A stretch of DNA of 64,000 nt from Elysia crispata. Its lineage: Eukaryota; Mollusca; Gastropoda; Plakobranchidae. The stretch covers positions 62,001 to 126,000 of the forward strand of contig JAWDGP010002021.1 in the NCBI GenBank assembly GCA_033675545.1, written 5' to 3'. Positions 43,391-57,100 of the stretch are shown here, piece by piece. Within the stretch, counting starts at the first letter, position 1, and every line of letters starts with the position of its first letter. A program made the position numbers and the translations under genes. The notes beneath the pieces are model-generated. The model saw nothing but the letters and a program-made list of their open reading frames with translations, made no database searches and was not told the DNA's origin.

Positions 43391-46300
43391 AATTGTCATA
43401 TATTGTCATATATATATATTGTCAGATATCCTGCAAAGGAGGATTTATTTTGGTATTATTGCAGTTATCAGCCCAAACTCACTTATAGCTTTCAAACTGT
43501 ATTTTTCTTCATGAATTTGTCTTTGATGTTCTGAAATGAATATATGGTTTCAATCATCGCAAATAAATACTTTTCAAGATATAAGCCTTTTTTCTGTTGC
43601 TTTAAAATCCCATTTAACTACAAGTTTCGAATTTGCCGAGAAACATTCAATTGTGAAGCCTAATGTGAGTTAGGCTGATAGCTGCAAATTTACCAACAAA
43701 GGTTTCTATTTCACTTTTCATATAATCCAATCACCAACAAACTGGAAAAATTATCTAATCTAGATCAAGTTGAATTAACTCTGACTAGATCTTTTCTGCA
43801 ATAAGCACTGTCTCAGTAAGAACAAAACAAACCCTACCTAGAAATCTAGATGCAAAGTCTAGATCCAGATTCTAGATCTAAAGTCTATACTAAGTCCAGA
43901 AGTGGGTTTGAGTTGTATAACACTTCTGACACCACTGTTGTGTTCATTGTCTCTGGAATACAGTTGATAGCAGCAGAGGTAGCAATAGAAGAATCAAGTA
44001 AGAAGTATCTAGATCTATTCTCCAGATAGGAAGTGATGACCCTGGAGTACGAGTGAAGAAGGATCTTGGTTCTTTTCACACAATTACTACTCCAAGACTG
44101 ACCTGAGTAACAATCAAGAAAGCTCATGCCTACAGATATGACGCCAAGTCCCGCCCATTGCCACTTCCACTCCAAAATCTATGACATCATACTCGGCAAT
44201 TGGTAGAGGCTTGGAACTTAACCACACTCACAGCCAGCCAATTAGTGTTTAATTACACCATATTTTTCAGCTCACCGATCTAGTGGAATGTCTGGACCCT
44301 CTCGAGCTGGTGTAACTTTAATTAGGCCTAAGTATAAATCTGGCTGTCAACTTCAGATACAGATTCTAGAACCACAATACAATCCAGTCTATGAAGACTT
44401 GTTAATATACAAATCTTAGAAGTTAAACGGAGAACAATGTTAAATAAACATGAGCAGCACATTAAATTGTAAACAAGACATCTTCATCTCGTATTACTAT
44501 TAAGCATAGCCTCCCCTGAAGTATGTGCAAATGTCAAAACCGAAAGAAATTTCAAACGTAAGCTAATTAGTAATTATTGTCAATTCCGGTGGGAAGAATG
44601 TTGTTTATTTTCCATTGTATCGAGAGGAAAATTGTGAGTAAGCATTCTAAATAATAATTAAGACTCAAATAAAAAAAAATATGTTCCTTGTGATATCTTT
44701 GCAGGAACATTAAAAAAAATCAAGGTGTATTTTCATATTTTTTTTAAACCACTTAGCCTAGCCTAATCCGGACATGAGAACATTTGTTGGGCCTAGGTCT
44801 ATACCATAGAGCTCGACTTCCAAAAAGTCAGGCCTACAGAAATCTAGGTCTAGATTTAGTCTAATTTGTTTTAGAATTAATTTTAGATACTAGATCAAGA
44901 TCCATTGCGTATTTGATTCGAGACAAGCCTCCAAAAATTGCAGGTTCCATCTTAAAAAATAAAATCTAGATCTAGACTAGACTTCAAGATTCTAGATCTA
45001 GGTCTAAACAGTACAGGTATGTTTGAAAAAGAGATATAGATCTAGACTAGATTAGATTCGAGATCTAGATTCTAGATATACTCAAGGTCGGTTGAACTGA
45101 TGAGTTATAGATCTTCTCATGGTATCATACTAATCTAGGTTTTAAAGATCCTTTAGCTCCAACAACTTTGATATTTCCTGCAACTCTTGATTATCTAGGC
45201 CAAGCCTAGAGTAGTAGATCTAGATTTTTTGGTATTTTTTTACTATAACACCCAACTCGCATTGGCATTTGAAGTGATGTTTTTCTGTTAGATTTCAATG
45301 TGCTGAATACGAATTTGAAGGTTTTATTCGCCGCAAATAAATAATTTTTGAAATATATGACTTTTTCTTTTGGATTATTTCTTCTTTCTTAACCTATTTA
45401 AGCGTATTGATTTACTCGAGGTAGGTGCCTTTTTAAGTATTTATTCTTTTTTGGGGGGGTGGGGTGGGTCTCCCCCCCAAATTTTTATTTATTCATCTTG
45501 TTAACATTCCATAAAATTGCGCCTTCATAGAGTTATGTAATTGGGACTACTTTCACTTATAATGCGGTCAAGGTCGACCGGAAAGACAAGAAACAGCACT
45601 CTTGTGAGTGTGGGTGTAATAGTAAAAATTTACCGATTTTTTATCTGTTTTGAGAGCTTGTGGTCCAAAAAACTAGATCTAGATCTATCAAGCTTTGATA
45701 TTGAGTCAAAAAAGTTAATGTAGTCGGAAGACCTCTTGAGGGGATTTCTTCCCACAAAGCACTTTGATGAAGTTAAACATTGATTAAAAAGTTGTGAATT
45801 AGGCCTACTGAAAATTTTAGCATATCTCTAGAGATCTAGACTTATAAACTTGCTATTTATAGATCTAAAAAGTACCTGTCTCTGTGCGTTCGTAACAATA
45901 GTTGGTTTTTGTGACCTCCATATATTTTACATTCTTATTTAGGTATTAAAAGACCTATACGTGAGAAGGACTATATCTAGCATTTATACTTACTAAAAGA
46001 CATGAGCAATTCTCAAAACGTCAAAAGTAGTCTAGTTGGGTGATTCCACGTACATTTTTTTCCGATTTCAAAAAGCCATTGTAACAAAAATGATAATGTA
46101 CTCTTCCAAGCACATGCTGAAGAGATGACAGATATAGTTTGGTATACCTTTGAAACCACATAATTTAATTCTGTTCAGTTTTGTATTGAATCAGTTACCA
46201 TTTGATAAATAAAAAAAGTAACATAAAATACTGGTGTTTTTGAGTGGTTGTTTTTACAAAGTTGTCAACTATGTTCATGAACTCCATTTTTTTTTTCATT

Positions 46301-47917
46301 TTTTTCGTCAAGCAATAGCTTTTCACTTCAAAAACAGAACTACAGAGAGCACAATTCCTTTTAAATCTAATCTTTAATCTACATGTGCTTCCATACCTTA
46401 TGCTCTATGTCATTTAGAAGCCTATTTTAAGCAGAGCATAGCTAGCTTGCTACATGCTTGTACAGGGAAGGATGCTAAAAATAGAATCACTTCTTTACAA
46501 TAATCAGGGTGATTAAAGCTCTTAATTCTGATTGGGCCTTTGACAACAAACTAAGTTGTTTCATGTCATACTATAACGTCCAGAAGATACAAATGCAGTC
46601 TACTTAAAATTAAATGTAAATAATTTTAAAAGCTGCAAACAAAAAAAATTTCTGGAGCAAGTTTTTACGGATGTTACATTGACACAAATCGAATCCATTT
46701 ATTACCATAAACTATGAGTTGTTCTATTCAATTATCATATTTTTATGTATAAATACATATATTTTTTCACTCTAGATATTAATGATATGATTTTTCTTTG
46801 CTTCAAAGGTAGCTAATTTGGAATCTTTTTGCGTCGAGAAGATCATTCTGTGTTGATGAAAACCAAACATTACATAAAAATATTTTTAAAAAAAAAAGCA
46901 TCTTCAAATCTTTTTTTTTAAAATGAATTTACACCTTTTTCTATGATATTGAACAATTTTGAGACAAAGAGAGACAAAAAAAATATTCCAGGTCTAATGT
47001 AATGCTTTAAGGTTGACCTCTCAAGAATAGCTCATATAGATCTAGATCCATTTGTGTAGGGCATTTGTTTCTGTCTCTCTTTCTATGATAGATGTCGTGT
47101 TGTAGTGAATTGTTGAGCAAGTTTCTAGGTGTCTACAGGACAGTTTTCAGTTGGTTTTGTGGTGAATTTGGCTGATTTTGGAGGTGTTTAAGTTTATCTT
47201 TGCAAATCCACCAAGTATGCCTTTATTATGATATGATTATGGCTGAGGTCATAGCTTTTGAGGTAGATGTAAATGATTGGTGGGATGTGATATCATGTCT
47301 TCCAGATGCAAAAGCCCTTGACTACTGCTTCTAGTAAGTCTTGGAGTGTAGATCTGCTGTATAGAAAAAAACTGAAAGCCTTGTACAGTACTAAATTGCT
47401 ACACCTTAGTCCATGGCTGTCTTCTCTCCTCTGGAGAAGAAATCTTGTTTGTCCTACTGCTCCTGTTGCCACTTCAGTTCATCAATCTTGGCTTCTGAAT
47501 GATACACTGATGTTAGAAGTGCCAAACCTTCTTCTGGATCTCAAGGAGATCTATCTAGGTTCTAGATTATGCAGAGTTAGCGTTTGTTTTGCTCTCACTG
47601 AGCCAGCACTTGTTGTGGCTTGGTCTGAGCTGGCTCAATTTTGTAATAAAAATGTAGTTTCTCTTTGATAGTTAACCACTTTTTATTTAGTAATGAAGGT
47701 AAGTTATTTTTTTCTAATTGGTTGGATTGGATCATGAGTCTGAATTTAATAAAGTTAGTACAAGTCAATTTTGATTGCCTCCATTTTTTTTCATACTAAA
47801 GATACATATGGGTATGTTGTAAAATAGCTACAGTAAATACATTTCCAACTTGAAATGTGCCAGTACAGGTTAATCATTATACTCAATGTGCATTCAGCTG
47901 TAACCTCTTTTCCACAG
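43391..47917. other. Upstream region of ZDHHC23, rich in AGATCT/TCTAGA palindromes
   Basis: Clusters of TCTAGATCTAGA-like sequence at about 43860-43890, 44840-45100, 45200-45220 and 45670-45690. A 120-codon frame at 47306-47668 (+) resembles nothing known to me. The ZDHHC23 promoter or a 5'UTR exon should lie here or inside the 47.0-47.9 kb part, but no TATA box was identified. Confidence 0.4.
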
Positions 47918-48116
47918 GCACTCATGATGTGATAATTTACTGCAGCTGTCATTTTGTTAAGTACATGAGTGGGATGCTAAAAAGGTTGCAGCCAGGATTT
48001 ATATCTGGCTTGAAAGAACCATTGTGTTGCTGTGAGTACATCAATATGCATGGAGAAAAAACTCATATCTTGGGTATCTGTTGCGACTGCGAGGCGCTTG
48101 ACGAAACTTTTGACAA
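47918..48116 (+). CDS. ZDHHC23: ZDHHC23 exon 1 (5'UTR plus start)
   Basis: A CTCTTTTCCACAG acceptor precedes 47918. ATG at 47965 is chosen because it gives MSGMLKRLQPGFISGLK and then the conserved EPLCCCEYINMHGEKTHIL block, about as far from the start as in human. Coding ends with two bases before GTAAGT. The upstream 47 bases would be 5'UTR, so a further non-coding exon is likely. Confidence 0.85.
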
Positions 48117-51100
48117 GTAAGTGACATATAGCTTGTTGTGGGTATATATGGTATGGTTCCTTTGATAAACCGACAAGTATGATTTAGAACTAATACTTCT
48201 TAAATGATATGCTGAGTTAATCTTTGCTTTCAAGGCGCATACATATGCAATATGAAAGTTATTACAGACAAATGAGCTGAAAAACATTAAGTCAAAAGTG
48301 CAAACATAGTTGACGGGTAGGAGAAAGAAAATATACTCAAATTTAGATATTTATACATGAACAAATACTTACAATTCAGAATGTGTGCAAGACAAAGCTG
48401 TTTGTCAAAATGAAGAAGGTGTGAATTGATGGGGAAGGCCCCTAATTTCTCTTGGTGAAGCAGCGTACTTAAGTTCTTGTAATATCTGTTGAGATGGCCT
48501 CAATGAGGCTGCTGTTGTTAAGCTTTTTCCCTTTGCAAATAGCACCACTAGCTCTAATTTACCTCTTGTTGCTGCTACTGCTATTTAGGAAGCACTGCTC
48601 CAAATAATGATGCTTTCAGTACATATATATATATATAGCTATTTGGCTGTTTAGACTATGTTGGCTTAATTTATCCCCAAACAAAATAATACTGTGCAGA
48701 GGGTGCCTAAAAATGCTTTGGAAAGGCACATGTAGAACCACTCTGGTTGAACTGTTGATGGACTGCACTTTCAAGGAAAAAATTGTCAGAAATGGCCCTT
48801 TACCAAGAGTGACATATCAATAGGGGGACAATGCCTGCAGGATTTTAAAACCAAGAGAAAGTTAAAGCACTTGGACAAATATGGAAGTTAGGAAATAGAG
48901 CCATACAAACTCAATGACTCTCTCCAACTGTATTCATGATTACACACAGTTCATGATCCAGCAATTCGCTCATAATCCACCTGAGGCACTAGATTTAATA
49001 AAAGTTTTGAAAAGGTTTAGCTGTCCTTATGTTGACCAAAGACAAAGTCAAAAAGATTTGTGGTCACTTGCAATTTCAAAACTAGATGAGTTGCTCCAAA
49101 AATAAAGCAAGTCTTCTAATTGTTTCAACAGAAAATAACTGTTGTTGACTTGAGATATATATTATTGATCTATAAAGCATGTCAATGTTTTGAGAACTTT
49201 CACCACATTTAAAGCTTTTTCTTACATGTTTTCAAATCATCATTTGTATGACTTGCAATTCATGTAAAATGTTCAGGTTTAAGTTAAGAGATTGTTTTTG
49301 AGTTTTGAAAATCACTGTCTGCTTGTGTCTACTCTAGTGTTAGTGTGATACTGACTGGAGCATAGCAAGAAAAGTGAAACTGCACTATTTGTCGTCACAA
49401 ATATGTGCCTTTTTAAAACGGTTGTCAAAATCTCAAGCCTTAACTCCGAAAACCTGATTTTATTTCAAAGAAAATGTAACTCCACCAAAATTTAGTTGTT
49501 TCCCACAGCTTCATTATCCCAACTCATTAGTAATATTCTCCTGCCCAACCTGCCTACTCCACCACTTTTCCTACCTTTGATAACAACTAATTTTGTGTGA
49601 ATTCTCTCTATGACCTGTTTCATGCAATCGCAGGCAACTTATTTGTTTTACAAATACAAGTATGTAAAGTTCATCTCCAATCTGACCATTTTTAACCAAA
49701 CCCAGTATTTCAGTATACAATTTAGTGCATAGCCACATGGCTTTCTAGTTTCATCTCCAGATAAAACCAAATGATTTGCATGCTCATTCAGTCAATCATA
49801 AGATAACAATTTAAAAAAATTCTGGAACAATAGTCATAAAGTTGGACAAATGGATGTTTACTCGAAGGAAAAAGGAGGATTGGGGTTGCAATAGCTGGAG
49901 TGTTTTTTTTTGTGCCTGCAATAGAGTGAGAGAAAAAGAAGGCAAAGGGTTTGTGCAAGTTTTTTTTTCCTGCAGAGCATCTTGGCTTTGTGGAATTGTT
50001 CTTGATTCCTGTCAATAAGGTCTAATAACAAATGCTGAAGCTACGGTTAGATATTTTGTTTTCTGCACCAGATATAGAGAGTAAAGAAGGGGTTAGTGCC
50101 TTATTTGACATTAGATTTTGAGTTTACCTGGGTATCCGCTGTTGTTACAATGACTTGATAGTTATGACATTCAGAAAGATAGTATAATAATAATGCTACT
50201 ACTACTCCTGCTCTAACTAGGATTATTGCTACCATTGCTTATGCTCTTGCTGTAGCTAAGTAGCTTTGTTGATAATAATTGTAGAATCTTAAAGCTGGAT
50301 TTATAAAAAAAAAAAAGAGAGAGGCCCCACGGTCAATGTGTAACAAAACCAACGGTAACTTTTCTGTGTTGCAGCAAATAAAGGGCAATGAAAAGTGAAC
50401 TTTGGCTGCATTTATTTGTTTGAATTAAAATCAGATGTTGGAGGATCACAAAGTAATAAGAATTGTGGTGGGCCCTACCTGGACTTTTTCACATTGGGTG
50501 GGAATGTGTCAGGATGACAAGAAAGTGGGATTTCCCTCCTTTTCAGTCAACTTAGTAATCTCTTGAATATTTCATCTTTGTTTCAAATTGTTACAAACAT
50601 TTTATATATACCCATGTTTTTAGATAGTTGAGTTATTTTATTTGAAATCTGAAACTGCATTTATCACCAAACTTTCATTATTTCAGAATTTTCAAATGTG
50701 AACCAGTGCCAGACTCCACTATTGACAAATTGCTGAGTGTGCTTGGGGACCGACTTCGTGTCCCAACATTCTTTGGTGCTGGAGCAGTTAAAGTGAGGCC
50801 TGACATCTTCACACCAATTTTTATAGTGCCGTCATGCTTATACCTTGCGACCCTTCACCCTGTGATGACAATGGCAGTGTTTGCCTTTATGCCTTGCTTC
50901 ATTGTCACTTTTCATTCTTTATGGCGAAGGGCACAACGTGATGCACCCACATTATTTTTTTACTCATGGGGCCTAACATCTGTTATTGCCTCATATGTTG
51001 TATTTCAAGTAAGTTATCAGCATTTCATAATTACCGTTTTCTCTTGGCTGCCTAAATATAACAAAAAAAAACCTACATAGAAGTTATTTTTAGGGGTGAG

Positions 51101-54100
51101 AGATTTCTCAAATGTTGAGGCATTAGCTGAGTAAAATCTGCATATTTTAAAACTTTTTTTTAGGCTTTAACCAATAATATACTGCTTTCTGGTTTTGTTA
51201 GCGATAAAAATATGTACATATATATATATATATATCCATTAACCTATTAATTTTGATGGTGTGCCTGCCTAATGTTAGGGAATACCAAAATTGAATTTTT
51301 TTTCTTCTCAGAAACAATCAATTATTTATTTTTTCTGAATCAGTATTGTAGTTTCATGTATAGATTTGAAAATACATTCGCATGTGTCCATCATTTATAT
51401 TCCGAAAAAAGAGAAACAGGTTGTTTGGAAAATGTGATACTGAATCTGTCAAGAAGCTTATCTTTTTATGTAGTTGACCTTTTTCCACCTCTTTTTTTTT
51501 TTTTGTTTTATTTAGCTATTTTTGGTGTGTCCTTTATTCATCACAGTGTTTTGTAGTGGCCTTTCGTGAAGTTTTGTTGTGGGAGATCCTCATGGTCGTT
51601 ACAATGATGCTCACCATGTTCTACTTCCTGTACCTTACACGGAGAAACCCAGATTTGCAGAGGATTGCGCTTAAGCCAAGGCAGGGCCACAAGAGGACCC
51701 AGTCTAACATGCCACATGCTAAAACCATGGTATTTCTCAGTCATGATTTTTTTAACACTTGTTCTTATGATTACCTTGTGTCTATTCATACAAATTCTAT
51801 CAACTGTATGAAAAATTGGAAAGTTTTGAAATTGTAAATCTTGCAACTCTACAAACCTTATAAATTGATGTGAAAGGACCTGATCAAAGCAAAAGAAAGT
51901 TAATTTACAGAAATAAGTTAACCAAGGACTTTAAAAAGGAGGATGTCTTTTCTGAATACATTGTCCAAAGAATACACTGTCAATACTGTTTGATACGAGT
52001 ATGAATGCTCATTAGTTTGTATTATTTACTCATCCCAACAGACACAGTAAACGTGTGTGCTGTTTGAATAGGTTTGCTCTCAATATCTGTTTTGCTCTAA
52101 GCCTATCCAAGTACATGCAGTCAATACATTTAAAATATGATTTGTATACAAGGCTGGCTCTTTTGCTGCCAATGTGCAAGACAAAAACATAAATGAAAAT
52201 GTCAATATATAAAAAAAACAAAACACTTACCATTGCCAGTTTTCAGGTTCTTAAGTAAAGTGGTGCTAGGCAAGATGCTTGGCAATTGTGGTATCTCTTC
52301 AATCTCCTTTTCATGTTTCACTCTTAATGACAGATTAAAAAAGTGTAGGGTGAAGAAGCCACATAGAACAAGCTTACTGGAGTTTATGACATGAAATTGA
52401 GGGCAGAAAATTTTTGTTAATATTTTCTGAAGAAGAAACATATGTGATTTTAAAACTGAATTTAAAGTTGAATAAAAGTATTTGATGAGTGTCCATTGTA
52501 AATCAGTGATAACCTGAAACATTAAACATTTATGACCAATAAAATAGTGCTTATAATGTCTGAATGTGCTTTTTTTACACTGGTTTCAAAACCTAGATTT
52601 CAAGATATTGCAAAAAATTTCTAACAATTTCATCAATTGCACAATTTGTAGAAAAAAACACAAAAAAAAACCCACAAACATTTTTGTTTTGTTTTGCTGT
52701 TTTTTGTTTTTTTTTACTTTAAAACCTTTTTTCTAATAAACTTCATAACATGAAATTTAAGCAAATACATGTAACAGCATGCTTGGTTATCCTCCAACAC
52801 TCACACACACAGTCTGTCTTATTGTCTGTTTGTCTGTCTCTCTCTCTCTCTCTCTGGTGAAATTTTCAAATAAAAATATTGCACCTTAAACTCTTGAGTA
52901 AAACAACCCCAAACTCAGAAGTTTTCCATTCTTAATGAGCATCTTGCATATTACCACACATTTTTTTAAGATTAAGATTTAAGGATTATAACAACATTAT
53001 TTTTATGACAAAAAATTCTCTTGCTTTTATCTGTGTTCATAATTCTTTTGTTAATTGTTATGTCTCCAAAAAATAAATCAATTTTGTTTCTCATAATCGA
53101 CAGAAGGCCAATAGCTCTTCAACCAGTATTACAATAGCGGAGGTAACAGATGCCGATTCTAATGTGAAGTGGGTGGATTCACGATCAGGTGCAGGTAAGA
53201 AGAGAAAAAAAAGTACTCGGAAACTCTTTACACCTAAAATTTATATATGAAACTACATGGCTTAGTATATTGATCATGATCAATCACTTCCTCCTTCCAA
53301 ATACTCTGTCCAAGTAAAAAGATAACTGCAGTCTGTAGAATTTAGGTTTATCAATGGTCCACTGCCAATACCATTTGCAATTCCCCAGTCATTTTAGCAA
53401 TTTGTAATAGAAATAGTTCACAAATTTTGTAAAATTTAAATCTATTCACAGATTCTTTTAAAGCATTTATCATTATATAGCTTTAAAATAACTGCAGAGC
53501 TTAGCACAGTATCTCAAAATCGGCTCTCAGCGATACTTAAGTTTAGGCTTGGTTGCCCGCATATCTCCTTACCAAGGACCATCTTAATGAATCAATCACT
53601 GTCAGATACGCTCTGCTGACTCTGCTAGGCAGGGTAAAACAGTGCGCCCAATATTTTGCGCACTGCACTTTGATGTGTAATAAAGTTTGTCTTTGTTTAA
53701 CAAGCTATGGTCAAATTTGTTAACGAGCTAGACTGGTTTCCTCTTGACTTTCGATTTATAAACTCTGTCTTGTGACTTTTGTGAAATTCCCGTGTTTTTG
53801 TCTTTAAAAGATTTTATTTTAGAGCTTTGTTTTGCTCACTTAGTTTGTTAATTAAGTTTTATAAATTTACTTCTATTGTGTCAACTTAATTAGACAATTA
53901 CAGACAAACGGCTCCATACAAATCATTTTTTCTTCTTCAACAGTTTTCTTATATTATTTCTCTTTCTGATTTAACAGGTTTCTTATCCTCAGCAACAATA
54001 GAGAATTTTTAAATAATTTTTTTTACACCATTATGGAACATACTCAAGATCGGCTCTACCATTACACTTCTATTGTGTTCACTTAATAAGACGATTGCTG

Positions 54101-57100
54101 ACAAACGGCTCCATAGAAGTCATTTTTTCTTCTTCAACTGTTTTCAAATATCATTTCTCTTTCTCATTTAACAGGTTGCTTATCCTCAGCAACAATAGAG
54201 AATTTTTAAATAATTTTTTTTTACACCATTATGCAACATACTCAAGATCGGCTCTACCATTATACCTCTATTATGTTCACTAAATAAGAAAATTACAAAC
54301 GGCCCCATAAAAAACAATTTTTTCATCTTCAACGGTTTTCAAATATCATTTCTCTTTCTGATTTAACAGGTTTCATGTACTCACCAATGATAAAAGAGTT
54401 TTTGAATAATTTTTTTGTACACCATTATGGAACATACTCAAGATCCTCACTATCAATATAACTATGCGAATGAAATGTGCCGAACATGTGGCCAACTGAG
54501 TTTAAATAAGAAGGGAAAAAACAATGTTAAATTAAAAAGTCGTTCTCTAGAGTTGAACTTAGTGATGACATTCGCATGGTGTTTGGAATCAATCCAAAAT
54601 CAATGATTTTCTTCGGGATATGTTGCCATATAATGTAAGACAAACATATCAACATGGAAAAGAAGAGAAAATAAAACTATAAAAGCGTCTAGGACTAGAT
54701 CTATATCTATGACACAGACAACTTAAGATTTATGGTGTGACTTAGACAAACAAAATCTCTTATTAACTCATCTTTGTGATATCGTCTCTCTAACCTAGCT
54801 AAAGGCATGGGAGTTTACAAAGCAGGCACGAGCTCTCAAACTTGGAGAAACTCACCGAGAGAGAACTCACTGAAAATAAAACCCACCCAGACATTCATAC
54901 CACTAGCCACTTTTTAATTTTTACAGATTGATACGGCAACACTACACTACTTACACTTGCAGGCACAATTGAAACGATGACAGATAGCCACACAGATAAC
55001 AAAATCAGCGTAGAACTAGTAGCTACCAGCAGGCCCAGTGATAGCATAGAGACAGATAGAGAAGATTCCCACCAGTTATATCAGCATGAAAATAGAGACC
55101 ACACAAACACTTCCCCCACTAGAGACAATTAAGAAAACGAACACGTTAGATGCAGACACACAGACAGTGGAAGTAACGATATCTAGAAACTTACCACAAA
55201 ACATGATTTATCAGTGCAACAGTCATAGACATGACTTCTAACGAGCAACAAACACTCACCATTCCAACTACCCCCATAGCTTCATCAACTCCTATCAAAC
55301 CCTCTGGTCAGCCACAAGAGGTAATTCAAAAACACCAATGATAAAATATATGTTTTATTATTCACCATTGTTCCTTGTTTGGATATTTTAACTCGATAGA
55401 GTAACATACGCTGTAGTATATGATAATTAAAGGGAATTATGTTTGAACCAAGCTCACAGGCACAATTTTTGTGCTGAGGATATGATTTTTGCGTGAATGT
55501 TTAGAAAAAATATTTTGTCTATTGACAGTAACATTTTTATCAAGTTCTGTGGAGCTGATTGTCCGCTAGCGGTCTCTTAACCATGTTAATTAGCTCAGTA
55601 ATCATGTCATTTTTCCAACTTTTTAAAAGGCTGATATAAAAGCTTCTATCAAAGCTATTTTTTATAATTTTTGTTTCATGAAAACTTTTTTTTACTATTT
55701 TTTTATTGAGTGAATGATCAAATGAAAAGATAATTAAATGAAGCTTGCAGATCCTATTGAAATGAACTATATGACAAAAGACTGGTGCATGCCAACAGTG
55801 CCGCCGACCTTGACCTCACATTGGTTGGATGGCCCCAACCCCATGACCTATTTATTGCTTGACTGGGGCCCGTAAGCCGCAACTAAAGTATCACTAAAGT
55901 GACACTGTGTTAGAATTCCTGCAAGCAATGCAGTTTTATAAAATTATTGAAAAATTTTGCAACTTTCTAATAAGGGTTTGAAAGGATCTAAAAACAGACA
56001 GGGACAATACAAAATTAGTTGCTTTCCTTTATTAAATAACTTTCGTGCTTTTTAATTCTTGGATGCTGTTGACATGCCCGCAAATATTCTAAAATAAAAA
56101 TCACACACATTAGTTTATTATTTTTTGCTTGCAAATCAATCTGGTATCCTTAGATTCCTTCATCTATCTTTTTGTCCCACCAAGTCTAGGAATGTAATCA
56201 CTTGAGTCTCCATCAAACATATTCAAGTGAGATTTCTAGAAGTTCGCATTGAGCATGGGTAATGATGCATGTAAGAGAGAGATAACAAAAAATTGGGAGA
56301 GAGAAAATACAAAGATGTAAGATTGATGGATGTTGGTTCAACTTTGATTTCAATGTCATTGTTTGAATTGTTGATGTAGAAGATGATAGTGTTCATCTAT
56401 TCATTCTTCAGAATAAAGTCTGAGGAACGTTGTCATAGTCTAACGCTTTATAATTATTTTGTTGTTTTGTGTGCATTAGATTTAGACTTTATCATTACTT
56501 AACCCTTAGACAAACAGCCTGTGATTATCATTATACAATCATTTAGACTAATGCTGTACAGGATACTTTGAGCTGATGATTTTCAGATTAAAATAAGAAA
56601 AATTCAGAAAATATAATGTTCTTTGGGTTTAGAAAAAAGAAAACATTTCACTCATATCATTTAGAGTTATTATTGGACAAGCTTTGGAAGCACAAAAAGA
56701 GGTATATCTGTGCTTCATTGATTGCTTCAGGGCATTTGATAGAGTACGACATGATGAGATAATCACCCAATTGAAGATAGATAGGAAAGATCTACGAGTG
56801 CTCAAAAATATGCACTGGGAACAGACTGCAGCAACGCTGATGACGAAATCTCTTGATTTTTAAAAATAAAGTTTGGTGTCAGACAAGCATGTTTGCTTTC
56901 CCCAGATCTATTCTCTCTCTACTGTGAAATTATAATGCAAAACATAGGATACCCAGGAGTTAAACTTAAAGTAGGATCTCACAACATAAACAACTTGAGG
57001 TATGCAGAAAATGAAGACTTTTAACAACTATTAGATATAGTTGAAGCAGAAAGGAGAAAGAAGGGATTGGAAGTGAATAGAGAAAAGGCAGAAGTTATGG

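Noticed and set aside
43885-44175. 96-codon minus-strand frame as a host exon
   Set aside because: No conserved motif, no splice partner and near palindromic AGATCT clusters; probably chance.
54415-54606. Frame with CRTCGQL as the missing CxxC of the ZDHHC23 cysteine-rich domain
   Set aside because: The frame entered from the nearest acceptor-like site runs into a stop before this motif, the sequence after it (NKKGKNN) does not resemble the domain, and no donor follows in a suitable phase.
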